Assembly: GCA_900642245.1 (NCBI GenBank) | Contig: CAAAJI010000369.1 | Span: forward strand, 1-50,282 | Length of the DNA: 50,282 bases | Origin: Fragilaria radians | Lineage: Eukaryota > Bacillariophyta > Fragilariophyceae > Fragilariales > Fragilariaceae | Direction: 5' to 3' | Part shown: piece by piece, positions 33,861 through 43,357 of the stretch | Layout of the letters: the number at the start of each line of letters is the position of its first letter | Numbering within the stretch: position 1 is the first letter of the stretch | Notes under the pieces: generated by a model | Database searches by the model: none | The model's input: the letters and a program-made list of their open reading frames with translations, nothing else | Told to the model about the DNA's origin: nothing | Program-made: the position numbers and the translations under genes

Positions 33861-34386
33861 GTTTATGTGTTTCAATTCTAAAGCTTTCACATGTGAACGT
33901 ACCGTCACAAGCAGATAATGTGCTTTGAGGTCCTATTCATGAGTCCATATCATATAGGTTAATGTGGGCAGCATGTCATGATCGCTATACCAACTGTAGG
34001 GACACTCAACATGTACCATACTGGTGACTTTCAACATAGCGTAGGGTGAAGAAGGGTGATCCTACTTGACAATTCGTGGAGGAAAAATGAATCAAATTGT
34101 TTTCGGAAAGCAATCATTCATAATGTATTAGCGTTAATAATGTTGTTTTTTCTTAAGAAATGCCTTACAGCATAATTGTTATAAAAGATACTAATGTCTT
34201 TCATTAAATTGACTGACGTTCATGCTGAGGTAGTAATACTTTGCTCCTAGGAAAAATGGAATGATCCTTGAGATTCACTTATTTGCCGTACTGAAGTGAT
34301 AGCAGTTCGAAAAAATTCTGGCATTTAATTTAGATTTACTGCATCTTATCCCCTACCTACCATCAACGACAAAACATTGGCCAAAA
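33861..34386 (+). other. Intergenic left of the protein kinase
   Basis: Decayed, possibly transposon-derived scraps on the minus strand up to about 34080; otherwise the 3' flank of the kinase gene. Confidence 0.45.
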
Positions 34387-37049
34387 CTAAAATTCTTGAA
34401 AAAGTGATTGCTGTGCTGCACTTAAATGTGGCTTGTTGGACGGAGGCTCGTTCTCCACATGCCTGTAAGAGTCAAAGTGTGAGGCATCTAAGGGGTCTTT
34501 GATCCTTGGGACCCATGGGGCTGGAATCTTTTTGTTCATAAGCTTGTCAACATCAATCACATTGAACCAAGCATGGTCACGAATATCCATGTCACCACGT
34601 GCAAGACAACCAAAACGATTGGCTTGGCGGCGAACAATCAAACGTTGAATCAAATCCTGTGCTTGTTCATTTACCATACCACCAGGTGGGAAAGAGTACT
34701 TAACTTGAACGATGCGCTTGAATAAGCTTACTTGATCGGTACCATAAGAATAAAATGGAGAACGACCAACTAACATTTCGTAAATTAAAACGCCGAAGGC
34801 CCAATAATCTACACCTTTATCGTGTCCTTTCGACAGGATAATTTCGGGAGCAAGATATTCAGGCGTTCCACAAAGAGTGTAGGTTTTGTCAACAACAATC
34901 TTGGCGAAGCCCAAATCTACTAGGACGCAGTACCCTTTGCTATCGATAAGAATGTTCTCAGGCTTCAAATCGCGATAGCAGATACTTCTGTGGTGTAAAT
35001 GACTCAAGGATTCGAGGATACATGCAGAATAGAATCTAGAATTCGCATTTGGAATGCCATCTCGAGTCTCAGTATGAATGACAGAAAAGAGTTCACCACC
35101 TTGAACCAATTCAATCAACATATATAAATTGCGTTCATCTTGGAAGGTAGTTACAAGATTAACGACAAAAGGATGATCAATGGAAGACATGATATTCTTC
35201 TCTCTAATCACACCTTCAACTTGATGATGACCAATAATCTCTCTTTTACTTAGCATCTTCAGAGCATAGGGGGTACCCGTTCTTTTATGACTGACAAGCC
35301 AAACCTTTCCAAAAGTTCCAACGCCCAGAATTCGAAACTTCACTAGATCCTTGAAACGGATGGAGCGATTGAGAGAGCTTTGAACTGGAGCCAATGGCTT
35401 TCCAAGACGGTTTATATCCCCGATGACACGCTCGATAGAATTTTTCGACAAGACACCACAAGAGGTATCTACTTGTGCTGTAATAGTTTGCTTGCTAATG
35501 GAACCCGGAGGATCCTTCAATGATTTGTCTCCAAAATAGTCTCCTTCGACCAATGTGGTGATGACGCCGTTGTCATTAGCAACCATGATGCGACCAGTCC
35601 GAATGATGTAAAGGTTTTGAGGACATGGTTTTCCCTCTTCAGCAAGAATTTCTCCTTTCTTGAAATTAACTTCGGTCACCAAATCTGTAAGACGTGACAT
35701 TTCATAAGGCTGAAAATGAGAATTAGCGAAAATTGGGACACCCATCAATACACGCTTTTTCATGGCATGATCAATGAGGCCTTGTAATGGGCCAAGAGTT
35801 TTCTCAAAGGTATCTCGGGAAAGGCACAAGGTGGAACACGGGGAAGTCGCTGTCACATTCGCGACACGGGGCTCCCCTGTCAGGAGAGCTCGCTCTCCAA
35901 ACCAGTCTCCTGGGCCAAGCACCTGATCGACATATTGACTATCACCGAATCCAATGTCATGAACTTTGACTGTACCATCACGTAAAATGTAAAATACTTC
36001 TCCAACGTCACCTTTGTTGATAATACGCTCTCCAGCAGGAAAAGAGACATTAGTAAGAGCGTCCGAAATCCTGATTAAAGATCTATCCTCGAGTTCAGAT
36101 AAAAATGGAACCTTGCGAAGCACGTCATGGATATCTTTTTGCTGGTTTGCAGTGTTATTTGCCAACATGTGACGGAACGTGCGCTGATCGACTTTCCATA
36201 AACGACAATCGGTTGTCGCAAGACAGGTCGCAGCACGGGGGCAATTATACAACAGCGCCAGCTCTCCAAAAGACGCCCCTCGAGTACAAGAGCCAACATG
36301 GTGGCCGTCTACGGAAAAGCTTACGTTTCCTTCTTCCACAACATAAAAGTAATCACCAACTCTTCCTTGCTGAATGATAACACTTCCTGCAGGAACAGAC
36401 TCCATCATCATCGCGTCGATTAAGTTTCGGCGCTCTCTGGGCGATAACGATGCAAAAATAAAATTATCAGCCAGAGAGTTATCAATGAATTGAACGGCAG
36501 CATCTGATTTCGGGAAATTAGGTGTCACAAAATTTTCGGTCATGTCTAGTGGCTGAGCGAAAACATTTTGACCACGCTGAGGTCGAACTCGATTGTGGAT
36601 GTTAATCAACTTTTCACGCTCGACAGCATCATGGTTTTTATCATCCTTGGAGACGTCGATTCCAGAAGGAGATGATCCCTTTGGTGCAATGTGATGAGAA
36701 GAAAGTTAGATTAACGAAATATACAACAAAACTGTATCAATCTTTATTAGTATCTTGCGTGAATTGATACATACAACGATATCATCTCAACCAGAGAATA
36801 TCCATTCCAATTTAATTTTTTAAATTTGATGTTATTCTGCCTGTACTGTATCGGGTCGGTCATATAAAAAGACATTACGTCGCTTACCATGGATGCATCG
36901 GATTCCCGAGTGGAGCGCAGAGCTGCCGCAGCTGAATCAGGATCACGGTTTGAGGAACTTGGTGAAGCTAAAGGCTGAGCAGTTCCTTGCGCAGCTTGTT
37001 GCTGTGCCTTCTTTTCTTTGGAAAGATTGAAACGAAAGGGTATTTTCAT
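34387..37049 (-). CDS. PKG: cGMP-dependent-type protein kinase, three cNMP domains
   Basis: Exons 37049-36888 and 36678-34387, with a 209-nt intron (ATG|GTAAGC, AAAG acceptor, phase 0), give 817 residues. Residues 1-54 are Lys/Ser/Ala-rich. Cyclic-nucleotide-binding domains lie at about 121-227 (FGELALLYNCPRAAT), 243-353 (FGERALLTGEPRVANV) and 367-473. The third lacks the Arg of the phosphate-binding cassette (FGDKSLKDPPGSISKQT), so it is probably non-binding. The AGC kinase domain spans about 498-759: GVGTFGKVW, ALK (K528), VIREKNIM, YRDLKPEN, CGTPEYLAPE. The usual DFG is DLG (642-644). The C-terminus FQEF resembles the hydrophobic motif of PKA. Multiple cNMP domains plus a kinase on one chain is the PKG plan; more than two domains is known from apicomplexans and ciliates. 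The ligand could be cGMP or another nucleotide. Confidence 0.9.
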
Positions 37050-38653
37050 CTTAACCCACGGTGATCGTACTGAAATTATCAAAAGAGGAAGCTACGCTGC
37101 TTCGTTTGTTTGGGTATTACACTAGCACTACTGAGTAGTTGCGTACTACTATATTTGTTTGTTAATTTGGTTTCTTTCGACTTCTGCCAAGAGCCTACCG
37201 CTGTAGGATCAATATGAGGAATCTAAATCTAGTGTTAGGCTCCTCAATACTCAATACGTGTTCAACGAATAGCTTCGAAAAGCCCTAGGGATTTTTTGTA
37301 GAACTTGAAAACTACCGTAGCGAATGGAAACAGCTTCACAAGGAACAAAAAAAATTTCCGACTTAATTCTGCGTATGTATTACCGAACACCAAAATCGTC
37401 AACGGGAGTTACTCTTAAACTGAATTTTGTTTACGTAAAATTCGTAATTCCATCATGACCTCAAAAAAAAAGCAACTTATATTTTCTTGTGTCAAATGCT
37501 AAACAACAAACATACGCAACTCAGGCGTCAATTGCCATTTCATTGCATCTTCCTTTCAGCAAGAGAAAGAAATTTTGAAGTCTGTTTGAAGTCAGCAACG
37601 TCGTGACATACAGGTGAATTGTATTTGTTTTATTTTGTTTTGCTGCCATAGTTGCTGCATCTAAGGCTCTTAAAGCTAACTGGAAAATATAAGTGTCCTG
37701 TCGGATGGATATTTCATGTAGCATGTCTAAACAAGGAAAAAATGCCAAACCGGTCATGTGACAGAGTGGCCTCTATCCTGTGTCCATCGGCGGCAGTTGA
37801 TGTGGGAAGAGAGTTGCCTAGTTGCATGGAATTGCTTGCTCACAAAGTACACCAATTGAAGAAAGCCTTTTAAAACACCACTTACGAAAACCAAGGGACT
37901 TGACTTTTTCGCAACATTTCTTCACTGCAATGAAAATATTGTATTGATCGTCACTACTAGCGGTAAAATTCATTTTTTTTGTAGACAAGAGAGACTGAAC
38001 CTTCCTCGTATCTTGGCACTTGCCACATGTATCAGGCTTCATCTGCCCTCTGGCACCTTTCTCTTCAATAAGAAAAGGCAAAGATCTCTCCCTAGGAATT
38101 GCTTCTTTTTGACTTGAACACAAATCTTTTTATGTTGCTTTCACTTAACAAGGGCCCAACATGAATGCATGTTATTTCTATTCTCATCACAACGATGACG
38201 CCATAAATTTTAATGAGATATGGTGCATGTAAAGCAGCCAAGGAATAACTATGTATGATGCTGAATATGATGCAAATGAATAGAAACGTATAATGTTTCC
38301 TCCACAATATTGTCACACTGTTTATTTGTTGTTTTTCAATTTTTTGAAGATACTACTACTACAGATGTCATTGTTCCATGTCACATTCATAATGCGGTAA
38401 TGGCTGAGAGTAAGAGGCAAATACCCACATGTCAACAAAGGAGGAGTGTCATGTATCCGAATTGAACTGACAATTGTCACACTTTTTTACTTGTGCATAA
38501 ATGACTTGATTACAGAATGTTAAAGTGGATAATGAGTATACTAGATGATTTTACTGTGCCAAGCAAGTCACATGAAGGCAACACACCACAGGCAGACGTG
38601 CAAAATCCATCAGAATTCTTCTTTGACCATCATCTTTTTTTGGATCGACATTG
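37050..38653 (+). other. Intergenic between divergent kinase and panB genes
   Basis: Contains promoters of both genes at its ends. A candidate spliced minus-strand gene (37714-38042) is listed separately. A minus frame at 38316-38092 looks like a signal peptide but has no ATG in the right place. Confidence 0.5.
37714..38042 (-). CDS. Candidate small two-exon gene, unrecognised
   Basis: The minus-strand frame with ATG at 38042 runs (CGKCQDTRKVQSLLSTKK, then FIAVKKCCEKVKSLGF) to a GTAAGT donor at 37885. A 68-nt intron ends in CAACTAG (37818), and exon 37817-37714 continues in phase 1 for 34 codons (ADGHRIEATLSHDRFGIFSL) to TGA. That makes about 86 residues, Cys- and Lys-rich, with one CxxC. 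The frame is also open left of the ATG to 38123, so the start may be elsewhere. Support is a good donor, matching phase and coding-like composition; chance remains quite possible. Confidence 0.25.
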
Positions 38654-39999
38654 ATGATGACTCTCCTTCGTCGTTTTCTCCGTGTATGCCATATCGGCAA
38701 CCTTCCTCTTGAAAAGAGTGTTTCAAGACGTCTTATGGGATCCACTGCAAAGAGTACAAGTCATAATTCACTTTCGTTAACCGCAAAACGACGTCGAGGA
38801 GAAAAGATAACGATGGTTACTGCCTACGATTATCCCTCTGCAGTGCACGTGGCACGTGCTGGAATCGATATTGTACTAGTAGGTGATTCGGTTGCCATGG
38901 TAGAAATGGGATTGCAAACAACTCAACCAGCGACTATGGAACATATGCTGCATCATTGTCAAATGGTCCAACGAGGTTTGGATTTTGCCGCAAATTCATC
39001 TCATACCAATTCCGAGTTGGGAGGAAACAAAAAATCATATAGTCCGACACCTATGTTGGTTGCAGATATGCCCTTTGGGTCCTATGAATACGAAGATACA
39101 GATTATGCACTTCGCAACGCGTATCGATTTGTTAAGGAAGCTGGCGCGGATGCCGTCAAAATCGAAGTAAGTATCTCTTCCAATGAAATATGAACTTAAC
39201 AAAATGATTTGTCCTTCTAGCCTTAGGAATCACTTTTCTCAAACTCAATCCCCATTTTTTATTTTCCAAGCATAGGGTGGGAGTATTGCAAGAGCAAAGA
39301 CAGTTGAGAAGATTGTATCCGGAGGCGGTGCGTATATCTTATACATTTTCTAGGAGCACAATCATTGATTCATAATCCTTATCCTCATTTTGAAATACAT
39401 TTGTTTTCACCTCTCTAGTCGCCGTGATGGGTCATGTTGGTCTAACACCCCAAGCAATCAGTGTGATTGGTGGATTCCGAGCGCAGGGACGAACTGCAAC
39501 TCGAGCTCGTACGTTAGTGGATGAAGCCCTACGTCTACAAGATGCAGGGGTATTTGCCATTGTGTTGGAGTGTGTTCCCGCTACGGTAGGTACGGCTATT
39601 ACGAATACTCTCGAGATTCCCACGATTGGAATAGGAGCAGGAGGTGGTACCTCAGGTCAAGTGTTGGTATTTCATGATATGTTGGGGATGTTATCCCATC
39701 CTCACCATGAGGCATTCATGCCGAAATTCTGCAAACGGTATGCCAGTATTGGACATGAAATCCAAGTTGGATTGAAGGAATTCAAAGAAGATGTCCAATC
39801 CTGCATTTTTCCTGGGGATAACTTTTCTCCTTACATCATGACCGAATCGGAGCAAGAACTCTTTGCAAAACTCTTGGAAATGGATGAAAAAGAGAGAGAG
39901 CAAAATGAAGAGAAAGTTGCAAAGAAACTGACGGAAGCCGATGAGTATGAACAACTAAAGTTGTATGGTGGTGGTGAGGAGACTAAAAATGATACTTAA
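38654..39999 (+). CDS. panB: Ketopantoate hydroxymethyltransferase (PanB)
   Basis: Exons 38654-39166, 39276-39327 and 39419-39999 (introns of 109 and 91 nt; GTAAGT/TAG phase 0, GTGCGT/CTAG phase 1) give 381 residues. The enzyme transfers a hydroxymethyl group from methylene-tetrahydrofolate to 2-oxoisovalerate, the first step of pantothenate and CoA synthesis. Family motifs are MVTAYDYPSAVHVARAGID, VLVGDSVAMV (metal-binding Asp), VADMPFGSYE, AVKIEGG (metal/substrate residues at the exon 1-2 junction), MGHVGLTPQA and VLECVP (catalytic Glu), then IPTIGIGAGGGTSGQVLV. The first 40 residues are Arg/Ser-rich, like a mitochondrial presequence. An acidic tail of about 50 residues is extra. ATG 38657 is an equally good start. 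Confidence 0.93.
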
Positions 40000-40237
40000 G
40001 CTTATGATGCATCATAACAACAAACATTGTAGGCAATCTAGGTCACTAGGGAAATAGAAAAAATGTAAAACTCAATATTTCATATCTCGCTTTACTATTT
40101 TATAACGCTTGTATAGAAAGCATCACTCCAACAGGGCATATATCTCATCAAATTGCCTAGCTGGTTACTTATTCGGTCATGTAGGGTTTAGAGAAGAATT
40201 CTTGGATTCGAGGGTGAATTTCATAGACCAAAGTCAC

Positions 40238-40975
40238 TTAAGAAGGAGCTACAGTCTTGAAGGAGATAACTTGTTCAATTCCAACAGCAGCCTGAACAGA
40301 AACCATGACAGTGTTCTCTCCACCGTTCCAAGCAGCCTTGATGTCTTTAGCCAAGCCCTCTGGGAACTCAGGAAGGTTCAAGTCGGTCTTTTGGTTACCT
40401 CCTTCATCCATAAGAGTGAGTTCACCGTCATCACCAATGTCAATGATTTCCCATTCAGACTTGACGACAAGAGGGACAGTTGTTCCATGGGTGGAGGGGA
40501 TCATATCTTCGTACTTTTTGCCGGTAAAAATATCAATGGCAGTAAAGTTACACTTGGCGTGACCATGCTTTCCAGTCTTTGATACAGAAATGCTATTAAC
40601 TTTGCAAGGATGTCCCTTAATCATCATGAAACTATTACGAAAAGCAAAGTGAATAAGTGGCACTCAAATGAAAATGAAAGACAAGTGACATCGAACGATC
40701 AAATTGTATGTTGACATTCAACTTAAAAAAGTCAGCATTGCATGGTAACCTCAAGTTGGACATTCTCTTCAATAAGATGCCACTACTGGAAAGGATGAAT
40801 GCTATGTAACTACAATACTACGGAGCTATATAATAGCTCCGCCAACTTCACCAGATATCAAAAGCCATCAAATAACTTACCCTCCCTTCTTAATCTGGCC
40901 AGCTTCCATAGGAATAGTTGCGGAAGCACCGGCATCGGCGTTCTCGATGTGGTAATCCTGGTCTTCTTCCGACAT
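40238..40975 (-). CDS. EIF5A: Translation factor eIF5A
   Basis: Exons 40975-40881 and 40631-40238, with a 249-nt intron 40880-40632 (GTAAGT donor, AATAG acceptor, phase 2), give 162 residues, the usual size. The junction restores KKGGFMMIKGHPCKV, matching the family's KGGxVVIKGxPCKV. The hypusine loop SKTGKHGHAK is intact; the modified lysine is K53. The C-terminal OB-fold part follows (CNFTAIDIFTGKKYEDMIPS, ending AVGIEQVISFKTVAPS). eIF5A relieves ribosomes stalled at polyproline and other poor substrates and aids termination, and needs deoxyhypusine synthase and hydroxylase to work. It is divergent to DPH3. Confidence 0.97.
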
Positions 40976-41330
40976 GGTGTTTCTTAGTATTCCGCTGGTC
41001 AAACAATACTGTCGCCTAGCTGGGGACAAGTTAGAATAGGTTTTGAGACTGACAGCAACTTTTGGGTGGTGGTAGTAAAACAAAGACCACACAGCCACAC
41101 TATCTATCTCGTCATATAGGAACTAGTACTCGGTGTGGTACAGAGTTTTTTTTTGTGGTTGGGATCCCATAAATTAATCATGTAGAATTGGGAATCTTAC
41201 TTGTGGCGTAGAAAAAAAGAAATCAATACCCACGACTACTCTCACTTGTTATGACCATTCCTTTTTTCTCCCACACTTCCAATTCGAAGAATTTCTATTC
41301 CACACAGCCAAGTCCTCCTTAGATGGTATC
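40976..41330. promoter_or_regulatory. Shared upstream region of eIF5A and DPH3
   Basis: 355 bp between two divergent start codons must hold both 5' leaders and promoters. No clear TATA box; a T-run with G (TTTTTTTTGTGG near 41146-41157) and pyrimidine-rich stretches lie before the DPH3 start. A bidirectional promoter is inferred from spacing only. Confidence 0.5.
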
Positions 41331-41579
41331 ATGTCGGTGTACGAAGAAGTTGAAATTGAAGACATGGAATATGATCCAGTGGATCAGCTCTACCGATATC
41401 AATGCCCTTGTGGCGATTTGTTCGTTATAACACTCGAAGAACTTTGGGACGGTGAAGATATTGCCAAGTGTCCTTCCTGCACATTGAGAATTCGTGTTAT
41501 TTTTGAAGAGGAGGATCTTCCAGAGTTAATACCAACTCAGGAAAGTGAAGATGAATCTGATAATCAAGAAAAAGAATAA
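41331..41579 (+). CDS. DPH3: Diphthamide biosynthesis protein DPH3 (KTI11), CSL zinc finger
   Basis: 82 residues, single exon, typical of the family. It opens SVYEEVEIEDMEYD; the CSL zinc ligands are C25 and C27 (YQCPCGDLFVI) and C47 and C50 (AKCPSC), and the zinc site is followed by RIRVIFEEEDL. DPH3 carries one rubredoxin-like iron and donates electrons to the DPH1-DPH2 radical enzyme that starts diphthamide synthesis on eEF2; as KTI11 it also supports Elongator tRNA modification. The acidic tail (SEDESDNQEKE) is normal. It lies 355 bp from eIF5A, head to head. Confidence 0.96.
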   Translation: MSVYEEVEIEDMEYDPVDQLYRYQCPCGDLFVITLEELWDGEDIAKCPSCTLRIRVIFEEEDLPELIPTQESEDESDNQEKE

Positions 41580-41689
41580 TATCTGCCATGTTATCGTTGT
41601 TCGTATGTTCCCTCTTAAGATGCCTGTCTACGTTTCGTTATGGCGATCTAAAGGTAAGCACTCGTATGTACGATTCAAAATCTTGAAAT

Positions 41690-42480
41690 TTACATCGCTC
41701 GGCCAGCTAACCGGGAAATGACTACCTTCACATTTCTTGGTCCGTTCGTTCCGAGCAAAAGAAACCTTTTTAGCACATGAACCGTCTCTCCCTTCAAGAG
41801 GTCTTCATCAACTTCATTCCTGAGAGATTGGGGATATGGGAGATTGTCCAAAACGGATAATCCGGGATGTATTTGTAAATGTGCTTTTAAACATCGTCAT
41901 GCTCACTTTCCTTTGCAACTGTTGCATAATGAATTCTAGGCATTCCAAATTGAAATTTGTACCAACAAACAAATAAATCCGGTGTTTTGGGATCAAAGCA
42001 ATCTGGAGAGGTCCTTTCAAATTTTTCTATGATTACTTTGAAGTCAGCGAACAAGTAGATTTGGTGTAGGATTTCAACAGCAAGAATGTCACATAATTTT
42101 GAATTTTACTTTTCGAATGTCTTCCTTAAAATCAACGAAGTCGTCAACAGCATTCGTGATATCCTAGAAGTGTATTCTGGAAACCCAGACTATTGATATC
42201 GCTAGCCAACCGTGGAGTCTTCAGTCAACACTTCGTAAGCGTTGGATCACACAGGTCGAAGATAACACAGACTGCATTCATATAAGTTGAAACCAATTCT
42301 AATCCTATTTTTTATCTTCAGCCTTCCGCAATGGCTTTTTTTCTTTTCTGTCATTGAAACTTCAAGCGCAATTCGACATTATCTCGCTCCTCTGTTTGAA
42401 ACCCTTCCTTCTTTGAATTGATATTTTCTTATGCTTTTCCTTGGATCCTGACACTTTCTGTGCGACTTCATTCAAGTTGA
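41690..42480 (-). pseudogene. Frameshifted remnant of an unrecognised gene
   Basis: Minus-strand coding-like pieces follow in order but in shifting frames. About 42478 reads LNEVAQKVSGSKEKHKK. About 42280-42190 reads STYMNAVCVIFDLCDPTLTK, then RLASDINSLGFQNTLL. About 42160-42095 reads DITNAVDDFVDFKEDIRKV. 42105-41890 reads CDILAVEILHQIYLFADFKV, then FERTSPDCFDPKTPDLFV, then WYKFQFGMPRIHYATVAKES. 41893-41690 reads AHLQIHPGLSVLDNLPYPQS, then KGETVHVLKRFLLLGTNGP, then RNVKVVISRLAGRAM and TAA. At least three frame changes are needed; the clearest is at TTTAAAA near 41885-41890. No splice sites explain them. I do not recognise the family. Convergent with DPH3, 110 bp apart. Confidence 0.5.
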
Positions 42481-43357
42481 AAGTAAACAATACTTGTTAT
42501 ATACATAAAGTAGTATATGACAATAAAACGATAGCTCCTCACCCCATTGATCGAATTGTTGAGTTATTCCCCTAGGCTCCATTGTTGTCCAAAATTAACT
42601 CCAATATCATCAACTCAAACATTTCTTTAACAAATAACTTCTCTTAGTCACACGTCTCATGCAAACAAGTCAACTGCTGATTACTTCCTACTAAAATAGG
42701 AACTCTGTTAACAAAATAATACAAGTCGATTGATAGCCAATCTAGTCACTGTAGCATATTTCATATTCACGGAAGGAACCAATTTCTGAATAAATTTTTT
42801 TGTCATAGTTCTGTAATAATTGATTGTTTATGAACACAGAAACTGAGGATACAACATACTTTCCACCAAACGATTGACAAGATTACTACCCTCTCACTTT
42901 GTGATGAGATTTGACAAGTTAAAAGCAAGTAGAGGTGGTGCTATATGGCTGGCATTTCCCTGATTGCCCGACAAGTCTGTAGTTTTAAATAAAATTTCTC
43001 TGGTTTCACGACATTCCTTTCGTTCCATGATGTTTGTCTAAATTCTTCCATATTGTTGCTCTCTCAAATTTGTTAAATGCCTTATTTAGTTTCATGATAG
43101 ACAAGTTAAGTTCGTTTGACGATAACGATATGAAAGCAAGAAAATCAAGTCTCAAGGCAGGTGTGTAAATTTACTAATCTTTTCCAGATTAATCTTGTAA
43201 AACGTTGAGAGCTTACTTTGAACAAAATGTTACGAGAGTAAAGAATTTGTATCTTATTCTTATAACTTGAGATATGCTCACTACTAATAATTAATAGTTT
43301 GTCACAGGCACATTCGAAAAAGTGCAAAAGAGTGAAGATACTAGGCAGAAAGGAAAA
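42481..43357 (+). other. Intergenic
   Basis: AT-rich. The pseudogene's frame stays open a little further right (to about 42540) but loses coding character. Otherwise the 3' flank of the helicase gene. Confidence 0.5.

Noticed and set aside
38092..38316. Minus-strand frame with a signal-peptide-like start
   Set aside because: It begins with GTG, has no ATG before the hydrophobic stretch, and no splice site links it to the candidate gene to its left.
40109..40582. 157-codon plus-strand frame
   Set aside because: Antisense to eIF5A exon 2, which is certain.
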